DNA from: Nakamurella deserti
Lineage (GTDB): Bacteria > Actinomycetota > Actinomycetes > Mycobacteriales > Nakamurellaceae
Direction of reading: 5' to 3'
NCBI RefSeq assembly: GCF_003260015.1
Contig: NZ_QCXS01000002.1
Coordinates: 1,364,001-1,428,000, forward strand
DNA: 64,000 nt
The position numbers were made by a program, and so were the translations under genes. The first letter of the stretch is position 1; the number at the start of each line of letters is the position of its first letter. This document shows positions 44,474 to 52,270 of this stretch, piece after piece. The notes under the pieces were generated by a model that had not been told where the DNA came from, searched no databases, and was given only the letters and a program-made list of their open reading frames with translations.

Positions 44474-46659
44474 CAGATGCCCCCCAGGTTCCGCAACGCC
44501 ACGACCATCTCCGCGTCCTTGGCGATCGCCGCCCGTTCCAGCACCTTGCTGATACTCGGCGAAGCGACCCCACCGGTGACCCGCTCGATCGGCGCGTCCA
44601 ACCAGTCGAAGAACCGACGCCCAATCTCATCGGCCAGCCACCCGCCGTAGGAGGTACCGACCGCGCCCTGCTCGGCGATCACCACCCGGTTCGTCTTGCG
44701 CACACTGGCCCCGATGGTGTCCCAGTCGATCGACGCCCGATCCAGCCACCGCAGATCGATGACCTCCGCGTCCACCTCACCGACCTCCTCGACCGCGGCC
44801 AGCACATAGTTGGTCATCGCCAGGTAGGTGATGACCGTGACCTCGGTGCCTTCGCGGCGGACCGCGGCTTTGCCGACCGGCAGGCAGAAGTCCAGCTCGG
44901 CGTCATCGACCGGAGCAGCACCGGTCGAGGCGTAGAGGTCGACGTGTTCGAGCACGACCACCGGGTCCTGACAGGTCAGGGCGGTGTTCATCAAACCCAC
45001 GTAGTCGTACGGGGTCGACGGCGCCACGATCCGCCAGCCGGGGGCGGTGGCGAAGATGCCGGCCGGGTCCATCGAGTGCTGCGACCCGTAGCCGGTGCCC
45101 ATCGCCACCTTGGAACGCAGCACCAGCGGCACCGCGTCGTCCCCACCGAACATGTGCCGGGCCTTGCCGATCTGGTTGAACAACTGATCGGCCGCCACCC
45201 ACATGAAGTCGGCGTACATGAACTCCACCACCGGCCGGAACCGCCCGTCCAGGGCGATGCCACCGGCCAGACCGGCGAACGCGTTCTCCGCGATCGGGGT
45301 CCCCAGGATCCGGTCCGGGAACCGGTCCTTCAACCCCTTCGTCGCCCCGTTCGTCCCACCACTGAGGCGGTGCACGTCCTCGCCCAGCACCAACACCCCC
45401 GGATCGGTGTCCATCCGGCGACCCAACACCCGGGCGATCACATCCACGAACTTCGCCTCCGCCACCTCACCCTGGAAGTCTTCGGGTTCGACGTAGCGGG
45501 AACCTTCCAGTTCGGTCAGGTCACCGCGGATACCGGTGTCCACCCACGACGGGTCCGGCCACTCCGCCGGCTTGATCTGCCGCTGACCGGGCTTCCCGCC
45601 CGGCAACGGCTCCAACAGCTGCCCACCGATCTCGGCCATCAACGCCTTCGACCGCCGGGTCAACTCATCGACCTCGCCCTGGGTGAGCAGGTTCCGGCGG
45701 ACCAGGTGCCCGGCGACCAACGCGATCGGGTCCCGTTGCCGCCACGCCTTCTCCTCGTCCTTCGTCCGGTAACCGAACGCCGACCCCGGGAACGGCCCGT
45801 TCTGGTGGAAATAGCGGTACACGTCGGCCTCGACCACGGCCGGGCCGTTCCCGGCCCGCATGTGCGCGACCGCCTCACCCATCGCCAGATACACCGCCAA
45901 CGGATCCATCCCGTCGACCTTCCACGAGGCGATCCCGAAGCCCGGCCCGCGGGCGGACAACCGCGGTTCCTTCGTGGCTTCCTCGACGTGGGTGGACACG
46001 GCGTAGCCGTTGTTCTCGATGAAGAAACACAACGGCAGGTCCCACGCCGCCGCCAGATTCAACGTCTCCAACGTCGACCCGATGTTGGACGCGCCGTCAC
46101 CGAAGTAGGTCACCGCCACCGCGTCCGTACCGGCGAAGCGGTGCGCCCACGCCGACCCCGCCGCCAACGGCACCCCACCACCCACGATCGCATTCGTGCC
46201 GATCGCCCCCGCGGCCTTCCACTGCAGATGCATCGAACCACCACGGCCGTGGCTGAACCCCCGGTCCAGACCGCAGATCTCCCCCAACGTCCGCAACAAC
46301 ACCGCCCGCACGTCCTCATCCACCTCGTCACGCGGGTCGATGCCCTTCGGCGCCACGAAATGCAGCACCTTCGCCAGGAACTGGTGATGACCCCGGTGCG
46401 AACCGTTCACCGTGTCCGCGTCCGTCAACGCCAACACCGACCCGACCGCACCGCCCTCCTGCCCGATGCTGGAATGCGCCGGACCGTGGATCAGACCCGC
46501 CGCCGCCAACTCGAGCACGTACTCCTCGAAGGTGCGGATCAACACCATCTGGCTCAGCATCGGCAACAACAGATCAGGATCAGCCGCATCCCAATCACGT
46601 TCGGTGGTGAGGACCTCGACCCAGGGCGCGCTGGGCTCGAGATGCCGGTGCTCAGTCAT
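44473..46659 (-). CDS. 2-oxoacid dehydrogenase E1, fused alpha and beta subunits
   Basis: A 728-residue thiamine-diphosphate enzyme in which the usually separate alpha (about 30-380) and beta (about 395-728) chains are one polypeptide. The ThDP motif runs from GDGASN (187-192) to ENN (215-217); the phosphorylation-type loop HGRGGSMH (137-144) and beta-chain blocks LGEDVHRLSGG and GTPIAENAFAGLAGG follow. It decarboxylates a 2-oxoacid and acylates the E2 lipoyl group. The sequence recalls acetoin or branched-chain E1 proteins more than the AceE type. It starts 101 bases after the AroE-like gene, in the same direction. Confidence 0.92.
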   Translation of the reverse strand: MTEHRHLEPSAPWVEVLTTERDWDAADPDLLLPMLSQMVLIRTFEEYVLELAAAGLIHGPAHSSIGQEGGAVGSVLALTDADTVNGSHRGHHQFLAKVLHFVAPKGIDPRDEVDEDVRAVLLRTLGEICGLDRGFSHGRGGSMHLQWKAAGAIGTNAIVGGGVPLAAGSAWAHRFAGTDAVAVTYFGDGASNIGSTLETLNLAAAWDLPLCFFIENNGYAVSTHVEEATKEPRLSARGPGFGIASWKVDGMDPLAVYLAMGEAVAHMRAGNGPAVVEADVYRYFHQNGPFPGSAFGYRTKDEEKAWRQRDPIALVAGHLVRRNLLTQGEVDELTRRSKALMAEIGGQLLEPLPGGKPGQRQIKPAEWPDPSWVDTGIRGDLTELEGSRYVEPEDFQGEVAEAKFVDVIARVLGRRMDTDPGVLVLGEDVHRLSGGTNGATKGLKDRFPDRILGTPIAENAFAGLAGGIALDGRFRPVVEFMYADFMWVAADQLFNQIGKARHMFGGDDAVPLVLRSKVAMGTGYGSQHSMDPAGIFATAPGWRIVAPSTPYDYVGLMNTALTCQDPVVVLEHVDLYASTGAAPVDDAELDFCLPVGKAAVRREGTEVTVITYLAMTNYVLAAVEEVGEVDAEVIDLRWLDRASIDWDTIGASVRKTNRVVIAEQGAVGTSYGGWLADEIGRRFFDWLDAPIERVTGGVASPSISKVLERAAIAKDAEMVVALRNLGGI

Positions 46660-46722
46660 CGGGTCACTTTCTGTCGGGAGGTCGTTGAGGCGCGGACCGG
46701 GAGGGCACGGCACCAGCCGGCC

Positions 46723-46752
46723 GGCACCAGCGGCCGGACGAGCACTGGTGCC
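46723..46752 (-). terminator. Hairpin between AroE-like and E1 genes
   Basis: GGCACCAG (46723-46730) can pair with CTGGTGCC (46745-46752); another GGCACCAG lies at 46709-46716 and could compete for the same partner. The two alternative pairings could give partial attenuation before the E1 gene. Confidence 0.35.
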
Positions 46753-46760
46753 AGTGACGG

Positions 46761-47549
46761 TTACGACGCGCGGAGGAACTGCGCGATGAGATGGGTTTGT
46801 CCGGCGAGCATGTGGATGCCCTCGTGCGTGCGGAGACCCGCCGCCGCGGCGGCCGCGAGGAACGGCGTCGGACTGCTGCTCATCACGACATCCGCGGCGG
46901 TGGCACCCGCCGGGAAGGCCGCGGCGGGAAGCGGGGACACGTCTGCCGGGTGCAGCCCCGCGGAGGTCGCATTGATGACGAGTGTCGCGGCGGGCAGGCG
47001 ATCGAGACCGGTCCCGACGTCGCCCGACGGCACGGCAGCGTGCAGCCGTTCGACCAGGGAAGCCGCCCTCGGGGCCGTCCGGTTGCTCACGTCCAACGTC
47101 CGCACGCCGGCCGACAGCAGCGCGACGGCGACGGCGCTCGCTGCGCCGCCGGCCCCCACCACGACGACCCGTTGTCCTTCGGGCTCGATGCCCTGCGCCC
47201 GCAGGCCCGCGACGAAGCCGAGACCGTCGAAGGTCTCGCCGACGAGCCGGCCGTCCTGGGTCCGGCGCACCACGTTGACCGCGCCGACGAGCCGGGCGTT
47301 CGGCCCGAGCTCGTCGCACAGTGCCGCGGCGTTCTCCTTGTGCGGAACGGTCACGACGGTTCCGAGGACACTGGCGTTGACGCGGATGCCGGCGAGGAAG
47401 GCGCTCAGACCGGCTGCGGTGACGTGAGCGGCCACCGTGACGGCGTCGTCACCCTGCGCCTCCCAGATCCGGTTCAGGGACGTCGGAGTCCGCAGATGGT
47501 GGACGGGATCCGCCACCACGAAACAGGTTCTCGTGGTGCCGGAGATCAC
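46761..47549 (-). CDS. Diverged AroE-like (shikimate dehydrogenase family) oxidoreductase
   Basis: A 262-residue NAD(P)-dependent dehydrogenase with the AroE fold. The nucleotide site VVVGAGGAASAVAVAL and the NADP-type NRTAPRA are intact, as are the catalytic Lys in VTVPHKENAA and an Asp in TFDGLGF. The substrate pocket is altered: the usual HSxSP serines are replaced (ADPVHHLRTPTSLN), the Asn of NVTxPxK is Val, and the Asn of NTD is Thr. It is therefore unlikely to reduce 3-dehydroshikimate. The start is GTG at 47549, giving the family opening ISGTTR. It lies in the SDR/isomerase operon. Confidence 0.85.
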   Translation of the reverse strand: MISGTTRTCFVVADPVHHLRTPTSLNRIWEAQGDDAVTVAAHVTAAGLSAFLAGIRVNASVLGTVVTVPHKENAAALCDELGPNARLVGAVNVVRRTQDGRLVGETFDGLGFVAGLRAQGIEPEGQRVVVVGAGGAASAVAVALLSAGVRTLDVSNRTAPRAASLVERLHAAVPSGDVGTGLDRLPAATLVINATSAGLHPADVSPLPAAAFPAGATAADVVMSSSPTPFLAAAAAAGLRTHEGIHMLAGQTHLIAQFLRAS

Positions 47550-47613
47550 GAGACACGTCCCGTGGTCGCACGGAGGACACGAACGGCCGACGCGGGCAGT
47601 GCTGCTCGATGTG

Positions 47614-47937
47614 TCATGACGACTTTCCGTCGGTCCGCTGACGCGGCGACTCTTCCGGTTCTGCGGTTTCAAGGGGGTGCAGCGCGAGAGGCCGCACGGT
47701 GATGGACTTGTGACGGTAGAGCGGCAGGGCCGCGAGGAGTTCGTGCAGGGCCGTGGCGTCGGCGGCCCGCCAGATCGCCACGTTCGCCGGGCGGCCCGGC
47801 ACCCGCCAGATCCGGACGAGATCCCCGTCGTCGCGTCGTGCCGCACCGTAGCGCGACTCGTCGTCGAGCAGGTGCTGCCGGGTTCCGGCGTCCAGATCCG
47901 GTGGCAGCCGGAACTCGGCCTCGACGAGGAACTCCAC
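47614..47937 (-). CDS. Muconolactone delta-isomerase-like protein
   Basis: A 107-residue protein of the MIase family. EFLVEAEFRLPPDLD at the start, RIWRVPGRPANVAIWRA in the middle and ELLAALPLYRHKSITVRPLALHP near the end follow the CatC pattern closely. CatC proteins move a double bond in muconolactone during catechol degradation. No other catechol pathway gene is nearby, so the true substrate may be another lactone or enone. The start is GTG at 47937, one base after the SDR stop; a short Glu/Arg-rich tail is extra. Confidence 0.85.
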   Translation of the reverse strand: MEFLVEAEFRLPPDLDAGTRQHLLDDESRYGAARRDDGDLVRIWRVPGRPANVAIWRAADATALHELLAALPLYRHKSITVRPLALHPLETAEPEESPRQRTDGKSS

Positions 47938-47938
47938 C

Positions 47939-48691
47939 TCAACCCGCCATGAAGAGGCCGCCGTTGACATGGATGAACTCGCCGTTGACGAAGCTCGCAG
48001 CATCGCTGCACAGGAACGCGATGACCGAGGCGACCTCCGCAGGGGTACCCAGGCGGCGCAGCGGAGTCTGCGCGAGGACCGTGTCGCCACGGTCGGCGAT
48101 CATCGCCTCGGTCATCGGGGTGCTGATGATCCCGGGCGACACCCCGTTCACCCGGAGTCGCGGACCGAGCTCGCCCGCCAGCGTGCGCGTCAGACCGATG
48201 ACGCCCGCCTTGCTCGCCGCGTAGTGCGCGTGCAGGGGACTGCCCCGGTGGCCCGCGAGCGAGGCCACCGTGACGATCGAGCCGCCGTCCCTGATCGATG
48301 CGACGGCGGCACTGACGAGGTAGAACACGCCGTCGAGGTTGACCGACAGCGTTCTGCGCCATTGCTGGACCGTCATCGTCTCCACGCTCTGATCGACATA
48401 GATGCCGGCGCAGGCGACCACGTGGTCGATCCGGCCGAACCTGTCGATGGCGGCGTCGACGATCGCCACCGACGATTCCGGACATGCCGCGTCGTAGTGG
48501 GCGGCCAGCGTCCGCGAACCCGTCGGATCGATCCGGCGGGCGACGGCTTCGGCTTCGGCGATGTCGAAGTCGGCCAGCACGACGTCGGCGCCCGCGCCGA
48601 CGAAGGAGGCCGCGACCTCCGCACCGATTCCCCCGGCAGCGCCGGTCAGCAGGAGGACCTGCCCGGCGAAACCGTCACCTGTGTCGCTCAT
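47939..48691 (-). CDS. Short-chain dehydrogenase/reductase
   Basis: A 250-residue classical SDR. The cofactor motif TGAAGGIG (16-23), an acidic Asp41 after the second strand suggesting NAD preference, and the catalytic Ser144, Tyr157 and Lys161 are present, with the C-terminal VNGGLFMAG ending. It oxidises or reduces an alcohol/ketone in the proposed pathway. The ATG at 48691 is preferred to one 48 bases upstream because the family N terminus begins here. It is the first gene of the five-gene minus-strand operon controlled by the dyads at 48746-48793. Confidence 0.93.
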   Translation of the reverse strand: MSDTGDGFAGQVLLLTGAAGGIGAEVAASFVGAGADVVLADFDIAEAEAVARRIDPTGSRTLAAHYDAACPESSVAIVDAAIDRFGRIDHVVACAGIYVDQSVETMTVQQWRRTLSVNLDGVFYLVSAAVASIRDGGSIVTVASLAGHRGSPLHAHYAASKAGVIGLTRTLAGELGPRLRVNGVSPGIISTPMTEAMIADRGDTVLAQTPLRRLGTPAEVASVIAFLCSDAASFVNGEFIHVNGGLFMAG

Positions 48692-49134
48692 CGCGCTCCT
48701 CGTGGTCAGGTCGCGGCGGACGCCGCTGCCCCGACCCACTCTGCTATAGCTCCAGCCTCCGGCGAAGCAGTAGGCGATAGAGCGTTCCTATGGTTCTGCA
48801 GGATCTGGGTATCGCCGTTCTGACGGCGACACCCCTCCACCTCGAAGGCATCGCACTGACACCCGCGCCGCCGAGCCGCACGGCGGGTCGACGGACGATC
48901 CTGCCCCGGACGGCGGCGACACACGGTGCGGCATGACCGATCCGGCCGTCGACGGCATGCCGGAGCGAGCCAGGGTGCAGGCTCTCTCGGTCTCTCGCTG
49001 CCCGCGTGCAACGCGGTCGCCACGCATCCGTCCGCACACCCACCCTGCCAGGGCCCGGCACCACCGAGCGCATCAGCCCGGCAGGCCGGACGGCGAACGG
49101 ACCGGGCGGCAGCCCCGGTCCTTGCCACGCACGG
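48692..49134. other. 443-base control region upstream of the SDR operon
   Basis: It contains no gene. Its functional content is the pair of LysR-type dyads at 48746-48793. The rest up to the LysR stop codon shows no repeat, tRNA or conserved frame. Confidence 0.6.
48746..48793 (-). promoter_or_regulatory. LysR-type operator pair upstream of the SDR operon
   Basis: Read on the minus strand: CCATAG-N7-CTATCGC (48793-48774), 13 bases, then GGAG-N7-CTAT (48760-48746). The first element is a perfect ATAG-N7-CTAT dyad with T-N11-A spacing, the class of site used by BenM/CatM-type regulators. The second is an imperfect dyad 31 bases nearer the gene, where an activation site is expected. The same layout recurs at 50121-50168. 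Confidence 0.75.
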
Positions 49135-50073
49135 TCAGGTCCGGACCTGCGGAACCCGGGCCACGTCGTCCCGGTGCACCTCGGTGAGCACGCGCAGGAA
49201 GGTCCGGGTCGCCGGCGTCATCGCGCGCTCACGTTGCCAGACCGCCACCGCGATGAGGGCGGGCACCGTCTCCACCGTGCGGCGCAGCTCCACCGATCGA
49301 CCGGCGAGAGAGCCGATCTGGTTCGGCATCAGTGCGACTCCCAGACCGCCGGCGATCATCGGCAGGCTGGTCTCACTGGCCGACACCTTGCGGATGACCC
49401 GGGGAGTCCAACCGCGACTGCTCCACATCCGCTCCATCAGACTCGCCATACCGGGAAAGCTCGGTGGCGTCGCGGGGACGATCCAGGGCTGATCGCGCAA
49501 CTCGTCGAGACCGATCGGATCCGGCGCATCGGAGAACGCGGGCGGCAACACGGCGACGATGGGCAGCTCACAGAGGGGACGGAACTCCAGGCGGTCCCCG
49601 TAGAGCTCGGCGAGTCTGCCGGGATCGGACGTCGTCACGATGCCCAGATCGTCGTCACCCACACCGACCCGCCGCAGGATCTCCAACGGCGGCGGATCCG
49701 ACAGTCGCACGTGGATGTCCGGGGCGGCCACCGTGACTGCGTTGAGCACCGTGGCCAGGTGGCCCCAGCTGTAGACCTGCCCGGCCGACAGGTTGATGTC
49801 GCCGATGGCGCCACGAGCCATCTCGTGGAGGTGCGTCGTGGCGTTGGCGACCTCACGCAGGATCCGGCGCGCCTCCTCGTGGAGGTAGCGGCCCGCCTCG
49901 GTGGGGGTGACCCCCGGGGCCGCGCGGATGAGCAGTGGTGTCCGGACTTCCCGCTCCAGATTGCGCATCGCGACCGTCAGCGTGGGCTGGGCGACCGGGA
50001 TCCGCCGTGCCGCTGCCGACAGGGACCCGGCCTCGACGATGGCGCAGAAATACTCCAACTGTCTCAGGTCCAC
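49135..50073 (-). CDS. LysR-family transcriptional regulator
   Basis: A 312-residue regulator with the LysR winged helix-turn-helix at residues 1-60 (DLRQLEYFCAIVEAGSLSAAARR, then VAQPTLTVAMRNLE) and a substrate-binding domain (about 90-300). The start is GTG at 50073, which gives the standard LysR N terminus. It lies between the SDR operon and the divergent serine hydrolase/transporter genes. The matched operators in both control regions make it the likely regulator of all of them and of itself. Its inducer would be a pathway intermediate, by analogy with CatM/BenM. Confidence 0.93.
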   Translation of the reverse strand: MDLRQLEYFCAIVEAGSLSAAARRIPVAQPTLTVAMRNLEREVRTPLLIRAAPGVTPTEAGRYLHEEARRILREVANATTHLHEMARGAIGDINLSAGQVYSWGHLATVLNAVTVAAPDIHVRLSDPPPLEILRRVGVGDDDLGIVTTSDPGRLAELYGDRLEFRPLCELPIVAVLPPAFSDAPDPIGLDELRDQPWIVPATPPSFPGMASLMERMWSSRGWTPRVIRKVSASETSLPMIAGGLGVALMPNQIGSLAGRSVELRRTVETVPALIAVAVWQRERAMTPATRTFLRVLTEVHRDDVARVPQVRT

Positions 50074-50120
50074 GACGCCTCCTGCCGCCCCTTCTCCGGC
50101 ACGGCCGGGGCGACCAGCTG

Positions 50121-50168
50121 CCATAGGGTTCGACTATCGCAGCCTAGAGTACCGGTATTGGCGCCTAT
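50121..50168 (+). promoter_or_regulatory. LysR-type operator pair in the lysR/serine hydrolase region
   Basis: CCATAG-N7-CTATCGC (50121-50140), 13 bases, then GGTA-N7-CTAT (50154-50168, followed by GG). The first dyad is perfect (ATAG-N7-CTAT) and keeps the same outer bases as the copy upstream of the SDR operon. The second is imperfect and lies toward the serine hydrolase gene, so the activated promoter would point rightward. The lysR start lies 48 bases to the left, allowing autorepression. Confidence 0.75.
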
Positions 50169-50260
50169 GGCCCCGGCAGGACATGCTCTGTTCGCAACGT
50201 CCACGCCACGCTCAACGGTGCGCAGCGAACGACCGGCACTATGACGAAGCAGGAGCCCCC

Positions 50261-51448
50261 ATGACGTCCGTCCACCACTCCCCCGCAGAGGCCGCATCCA
50301 TGACCGACACCGTCCACGGGACCGCGGACGCCCGCTTCGACGGGGTGCGAGCCCTGCTGGCGGACAACATCCGGTCCGGCACGGAGGTCGGTGCCTCGAT
50401 CGCCGTCGACCTCCACGGCGAGATGATCGTGGACCTGTGGGGCGGGTATGCGGACGCCGCCCGTACGAAGCCCTGGTCGGCCGACACGATCGTCAACGTC
50501 TGGTCGAGCACCAAGACCGTGACCGCCCTGGCCGCCCTGATGCTGGTGGACCGTGGCGAGCTCGACGTCTTCGCACCGGTCGCGACGTACTGGCCCGAGT
50601 TCGCCGCGAACGGCAAGCAGGCGGTCGAGGTGCGACACCTGCTGTCCCACACCTCGGGCGTCTCCGGGTGGGACACCCCGTTCTCGATCGAGGACATGTA
50701 CGACTGGGAGACATCGACGAGTCGGCTGGCGGCGCAGGCGCCCTGGTGGCAGCCCGGCACCGCGTCCGGCTATCAGGCGTCGAACATGGGACACCTGGTC
50801 GGCGAGGTCGTGCGACGCGTCAGCGGAAAGACGCTGAAAGAATTCGTCCGCACCGAGATCGCCGAGCCGCTCGGGGCCGACTTCCAGATCGGAGCGCTGC
50901 CGGGCGACGATCACCGGGTGGCGGAGATGATCCCGTTCAAGACCCGCGCGTTCGACCTCGACCAGATCGACCGCGACAGCGTGCTGGGCAAGACCCTCTG
51001 GGGTCCCATGGGCGACCCCAACTCCGCGAACACCGCGGAGTGGCGACGAGCCGACATCGGTGCGGTGAACGGCCACGGCAACGCCCGATCGATGGCTCGC
51101 GTCCTGTCCGTCCTCTCGCTCGGCGGGACCGTCGACGGCATCAGGCTTCTCGGGCCGGACACCATCGACCTGATCTTCCAGGAGCAGGCGAACGGGGTCG
51201 ACCTCGTCCTCGGGGTGCCGCTCCGGTGGGGCATCGGCTTCGGCCTGCCCCAGCCCGAGACGGTGCCGTCGATCCCCACGGACGAGAGGATCTGCTTCTG
51301 GGGCGGCTGGGGCGGTTCGATGATCGTCGCGCACCCGGACCGCGGTCTGACGATCTCGTACATGATGAACAAGATGGCCGACGGCGTCATCCTCGGGTCC
51401 GACGCCGCCCACAGCTACGTCACCGCCATCTACGAAGCACTCGCCTGA
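50261..51448 (+). CDS. Beta-lactamase-fold serine hydrolase (esterase/lactonase-like)
   Basis: A 395-residue class C beta-lactamase-related hydrolase. The catalytic Ser-x-x-Lys is WSSTK (Ser82, Lys85) and the Tyr is Tyr171 in SGYQASN; FWGGWGGSMIVAHP near the C terminus stands for the third motif. It has no signal peptide, so it acts in the cytoplasm. Relatives of this kind are esterases, lactonases or amidases rather than antibiotic-resistance enzymes. The ATG at 50261 is preceded by AGGAG. It lies directly downstream of the LysR dyads and in front of the NIPSNAP and transporter genes. Confidence 0.9.
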   Translation: MTSVHHSPAEAASMTDTVHGTADARFDGVRALLADNIRSGTEVGASIAVDLHGEMIVDLWGGYADAARTKPWSADTIVNVWSSTKTVTALAALMLVDRGELDVFAPVATYWPEFAANGKQAVEVRHLLSHTSGVSGWDTPFSIEDMYDWETSTSRLAAQAPWWQPGTASGYQASNMGHLVGEVVRRVSGKTLKEFVRTEIAEPLGADFQIGALPGDDHRVAEMIPFKTRAFDLDQIDRDSVLGKTLWGPMGDPNSANTAEWRRADIGAVNGHGNARSMARVLSVLSLGGTVDGIRLLGPDTIDLIFQEQANGVDLVLGVPLRWGIGFGLPQPETVPSIPTDERICFWGGWGGSMIVAHPDRGLTISYMMNKMADGVILGSDAAHSYVTAIYEALA

Positions 51449-51620
51449 TGCGGCCGGCCCGCCTGCCGCCTGCTCGTCGTCCCCTGCCGAGATCAGTCGC
51501 AGGCTAGCGCATCTCGCTCGTCGGTCAGGCACTCCGCCGGAGCCGCGGTCGGCGGGATCCCCGAAGGGCGATCGACCTGTCCGCCCCCGTAACCTCCACC
51601 GTCCCTCACCGAGGAGCGAC

Positions 51621-51974
51621 ATGATCGTCGATCAACGCACCTACGCCGCTCGACCGGGGCGGCTGCAGGAGTTCGTCGACACGTTCACGGCGCGGGGCCT
51701 GCCGTTGTACACCCGCTACTGCGGGACGCTCATCGGCTACTTCACCTCCGAGAGTGGCGCGCTGAACCAGGTGGTGCACCTCTGGGGATACGCCGATGCC
51801 GCGGATCGCGACATCCGTCGCGCCGCGCTGGCTCGCGACCCGGGTTGGCAGGTGTTCCTGGACATGGCGCTGCCTCTGCTCGTCAGCCAGGAGAGCCGCC
51901 TCCTGAGACCGACGGCGTTCTCGCCGAGCATCGCCCTGCCGGCCGGCCAGGTGGGCCGGGAGTGGTCGTCGTGA
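51621..51974 (+). CDS. NIPSNAP-family protein
   Basis: A 117-residue protein with the ferredoxin-like NIPSNAP fold: MIVDQRTYAARPGRLQEFVDTF at the start, GYFTSESGALNQVVHLWGYADAADR in the middle, and a C-terminal SRLLRPTAFSP. Bacterial members occur in many catabolic operons with no settled activity. GAGGAG precedes the ATG by four bases. It lies 172 bases after the serine hydrolase gene. Confidence 0.88.
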   Translation: MIVDQRTYAARPGRLQEFVDTFTARGLPLYTRYCGTLIGYFTSESGALNQVVHLWGYADAADRDIRRAALARDPGWQVFLDMALPLLVSQESRLLRPTAFSPSIALPAGQVGREWSS

Positions 51975-52270
51975 AGATGGTCCACCGCTGACCGGAGGAC
52001 ACCTCCGACGTCATCGGCACCACGACGTCCAGCCGCTTCGCGGCATTGGCAAGCGGAGTCGCCCGACGCCGTGTCGACCGATCCCCGGCGAGGCCGGGTC
52101 CGCACGTTCCCGTCGTCAACAGCACCCGTCGCTGCCATGGGATGACCGCACGGCGGGTCGGACGGTGTCGTCGCGCGTCCAGATCAGTTCCGCACACGTC
52201 GCTGTCGCCGACAGCGGCACCGAGGAAAACACAACACCGCACCGAAGCGGTCCGAAGTGGGGTTCAACGC

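Noticed and set aside
44944..47427. Long plus-strand frame opposite E1 and the AroE-like gene
   Set aside because: Antisense shadow; the minus-strand genes carry intact catalytic motifs.
43040..48691. Reading the operon as a catechol or quinate degradation pathway
   Set aside because: No ring-cleavage dioxygenase, muconate cycloisomerase, enol-lactonase or dehydroquinate dehydratase is present, and the AroE-like protein has lost shikimate-binding residues.
47939..48739. Upstream ATG (48739) for the SDR gene
   Set aside because: The extra 16 residues are arginine-rich and unlike SDR N termini; the ATG at 48691 fits the family. The upstream start would also reduce the room for a promoter next to the LysR dyads.
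50241..50260. ATG at 50241 as the serine hydrolase start
   Set aside because: It is out of frame; the ATG at 50261 has AGGAG five bases upstream and is in frame with the conserved domain.
50261..51448. Antibiotic-resistance beta-lactamase
   Set aside because: No signal peptide, class C-like esterase pattern, and placement in a catabolic regulon argue for an esterase or lactonase.
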